A stretch of DNA of 64,000 bases from Gambelia wislizenii (lineage: Eukaryota; Chordata; Lepidosauria; Squamata; Crotaphytidae). Below, one piece after another: positions 61,966 through 64,000 of the stretch (positions are counted from its first letter, which is position 1; each line of letters starts with the position of its first letter). The position numbers and the translations under genes are program-made. The stretch spans positions 67,404,001 through 67,468,000 of the forward strand of contig JAUMIR010000003.1 in assembly GCA_030847615.1 (NCBI GenBank), given 5' to 3'. The notes under the pieces were generated by a model, which saw only the letters and a list, made by a program, of their open reading frames with translations, was not told where the DNA came from and did not search any database.

Positions 61966-62383
61966 ACTCTCTCTCTTTGGCTTTTCTTCGCAAACAAAGA
62001 TTCAGGAAGGACACATCCCGCACTTTCTGCAAGCGCGCGCAGTCCGGTTGCAAAAAGCACAGCAGAAGGTCTCCTTGGGTGATGTTTTTGGGTTGTGATT
62101 CTTTCTGCGTTGTCGTTTCTCTTCAAGACTTGTTCGGCGTGAGTTCTCAAATAAGGCTGCAGCATTGTGGATAGTGGGTCTCCATGCCTCCCAATGTGAG
62201 GCCAGGGCGGACCACTGATGGTGGTCAATTTGGCCGAGCCTGAGATGTTGTTTCAGGGAGTCTTTGTATCGCTTTTTTGGAGCGCCCCTCTTACGCTGAG
62301 CCACAGCGAGTTCACCGTAGAGTAGTATTTTTGGGAGGCGATGGTCCTCCATCCTAGAAACGTGCCCTGCCCAGCGCAGCTGC
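61966..62383 (-). mobile_element. 5'-truncated 3' fragment of the zinc-finger LINE, with deletion
   Basis: LINE 3' end in reverse (CTCTCTCTTTGGCTTTTCTT) up to about 62383 (GCCCAGCGCAGCTG). About 40 bases are missing near 62040 within the finger-coding part. The terminal hairpin has one mismatch (CTTCGCAAACAAAG, 61986-61999). Confidence 0.88.
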
Positions 62384-62855
62384 TAAGACTGATAATAAGA
62401 ATAAAACTATAGATGAGTTTGGAAGAATTATTTATGTCAAGGACTAATAGATTGTTGACTTGATAGCCAAGAAAACAAATGCATTCTTTAAATAAGTGTC
62501 TCTGATATAACTGTAGAAAGCAGGGTTAGGGACATGACAAGTACTGCTCTATGACAGGTGAGGAAATAATAAGCAGTTGTTGAACACCCAGCATGCCTCC
62601 CAACTGGCTATGCCAGCTATGGCTACTAGGAGTTGCAATCCAATATCTGGAGGGCTGTGTGACTCCTGCTCTACGACTTGTGCTTTTCCTCTAGCAAATG
62701 CAAACTTAACATAATATAGTTAGTCCCTATCATGTCTAGTATGCCATGCTTCTAATTCAATGCCACATGAACACTGAGATGTGGATCAGTTTTTTATTTG
62801 AAAATATTCCAAGCAGGCAAAAATTTTAGGTGATTCATATACCAGGTTTAGGTTT
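62384..62855. other. Unassigned spacer
   Basis: Includes a short piece (CTACTAGGAGTTGCAATCCA, ATATCTGGAGGGC at 62627-62656) of the inverted-repeat family seen at 48164. Nothing else recognised. Confidence 0.4.
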
Positions 62856-63010
62856 TTGGACTTTTTCAGATGCAAAAAAGTCGCCTTGAGAGATCGGGAG
62901 ACGTACGCAGCTGTTCTGTGGCAGGGGGCCAGTTTCAGACTACGCCATCCCTCTCCTGTCATCGTCCATGTTCGATTGAAGGAAAAGGCACCACTTTTTA
63001 CTCACAGAAG
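62856..63010. repeat. Half of a foldback element, cut by CR1
   Basis: TTTTTCAGATGC, GTTCTGTGGCAGGGGGCCAG and TTTCAGACTACGCCATCCCT resemble one arm of the palindrome at 40018-40352 (CAGATGCGATT, GGCAGGGGAGCAGTTTCGGA). It ends where the CR1 tail begins, so the second arm, if present, lies beyond the window. Confidence 0.5.
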
Positions 63011-64000
63011 TCATAGAATCATAGAATTGCAGAGTTGGAAGAGACCACGAGGGCCATCCAGTCCAACCCCCTGCTGTGCAGGAAATCATGATCAAAGCAT
63101 CCCCAACGGATGGCCATCCAGCCTGTGTTTAAAGACCTACAAGGAAGGAGACCCCACCACGCTCCGAGGGAGTGTGTTCCACTGCCGAACAGCTCTTACT
63201 GTCAGAAAGTTCCTCCTAATGTTGAGGTGGAATCTCTGTTCCTGGAGCTTACATCCATTGCTCCGTGTTCCAGTCTCTGGAGCAGCAGAAAACAAGCTAG
63301 CTCCATCCTCAACGTGACACCCCTTCAAATACTTAAACAGGGCTATCATATCGCCTCTTAACCGTCTTTTTTCCAGGCTAAACATTCCCAGCTCCCTAAG
63401 TCTCTCCTCATAAAGCATGGTTTCCAGACCTTTCACCATTTTAGTCGCCCTTCTCTGGACACGCTCCAATTTATCAATATCCTTTTTGAATTGTGGTGCC
63501 CAGAACTGGACACAGTATTCTAGGTGAGGTCTGACCAAGGCAGAATAGAGTGGCACTATTACTTCCCTTGATCTAGACACTATACTTCTATTGATGCAGC
63601 CCAAAATCGCATTGACCTTTTTAGCTGCCGCATCACACTGTTGACTCGTGTTCAACTTGTGGTCTGCTAGGACTCCTAGATCCCTTTCGCACGTACTCTC
63701 ATTCAGCCAGGTCTCCCCCATCCTATATCTATGCATTTCATTTTTTCGCCCTAAGTGCAGTACCTTACATTTCTCTGTATTGAATTTCATTTTGTTAGCT
63801 TTGGCCCAGCTCTCCAGTTTATCCAGGTCATTTTGAATTTTGATCCTATCCTCCAGGGTATTAGCTACTCCTCTTATAATTTGGTGTCATCTGCAAATTT
63901 GATAAGTATGCCCCTAATTCCCTCATCCAAGTCATTGATAAAGATGTTGAATAGCACTGGGCCCAGGACAGAACCCTGTGGCACCCCATTGGTCACATCT
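63011..64000 (-). mobile_element. CR1 LINE 3' part, open at window edge
   Basis: Begins with the CR1 tail in reverse (CATAGAATCATAGAATTGCA) and carries the 3' UTR and the reverse transcriptase C-terminal half up to the edge. The 5' part lies outside the window. It is very similar to the CR1 at the left edge in state of preservation. Confidence 0.92.
63137..64000 (-). pseudogene. CR1 ORF2 reverse transcriptase C-terminal part
   Basis: Minus-strand frame 63137-63790 (217 codons): [95 protein letters not shown]. Upstream, to the window edge, [14 protein letters not shown] and IKFADDTKL are readable with a one-base frame disturbance near 63870. The 63137 end is a premature stop: the usual SPSLEVF reads SPSL followed by TAG (a GAG to TAG change). 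Reverse transcriptase of the CR1 group; inactive as read. Confidence 0.88.

Overview
The window is vertebrate nuclear DNA, most likely from a squamate reptile (lizard). It has one spliced host gene, no bacterial-style gene packing, and a mixture of repeats typical of squamates: CR1, L1, a Penelope-like element, DIRS-type elements, a BovB/RTE tail, tRNA- and 5S-rRNA-headed Sauria-type SINEs, and a single-ORF LINE with a C-terminal zinc finger that resembles the Ingi/Vingi group. The exact species cannot be told from the sequence.

The host gene is CRYGS (gamma-S crystallin), on the minus strand at 47.2-52.35 kb. It has three coding exons of 7, 81 and 90 codons (178 aa), canonical splice sites, a TATA box, a poly(A) signal and a Maf-type site upstream. 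Intron 1 (3.37 kb) carries two neighbouring SINEs, one with a 5S rRNA head and one with a tRNA head.

Layout. 0-1.65 kb: minus-strand CR1 with an open endonuclease frame running off the window. 1.97-3.0 kb: CR1 3' fragment. 3.06-6.24 kb: 5'-truncated L1 with a 13-bp target duplication. 6.5-11.36 kb: long decayed CR1 with ORF1 and ORF2 remnants and an inserted block. 11.4-16.8 kb: mostly unrecognised sequence with small SINE and MITE pieces. 16.8-19.6 kb: DIRS-type remnant (RNase H end and tyrosine recombinase) plus GC-rich sequence. 20.85-21.78 kb: internally deleted derivative of the zinc-finger LINE. 22.9-32.0 kb: an inverted Penelope-like composite with 16-bp flanking repeats, split by a 7.4-kb full-length L1 with a 22-bp duplication and two uninterrupted ORFs. 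33.25-33.97 kb: 5'-inverted (twin-primed) copy of the zinc-finger LINE. 35.15-38.56 kb: DIRS1-like element with inverted terminal repeats. 40.0-40.35 kb: long palindrome. 41.65-45.63 kb: full-length zinc-finger LINE with an intact 1052-aa ORF and 15-bp duplications. 53.9-55.1 kb: DIRS fragment. 55.5-60.7 kb: no gene recognised. 60.7-62.4 kb: two 3' fragments of the zinc-finger LINE. 63.0-64.0 kb: CR1 running off the right edge.

The main interest is a layered record of retrotransposition. At least four insertions are bounded by readable target-site duplications. Two LINEs have undamaged reading frames, and autonomous, internally deleted, 5'-truncated and twin-primed copies of one LINE family occur within about 42 kb. 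All family assignments rest on reading motifs in translated sequence; no database search was run.
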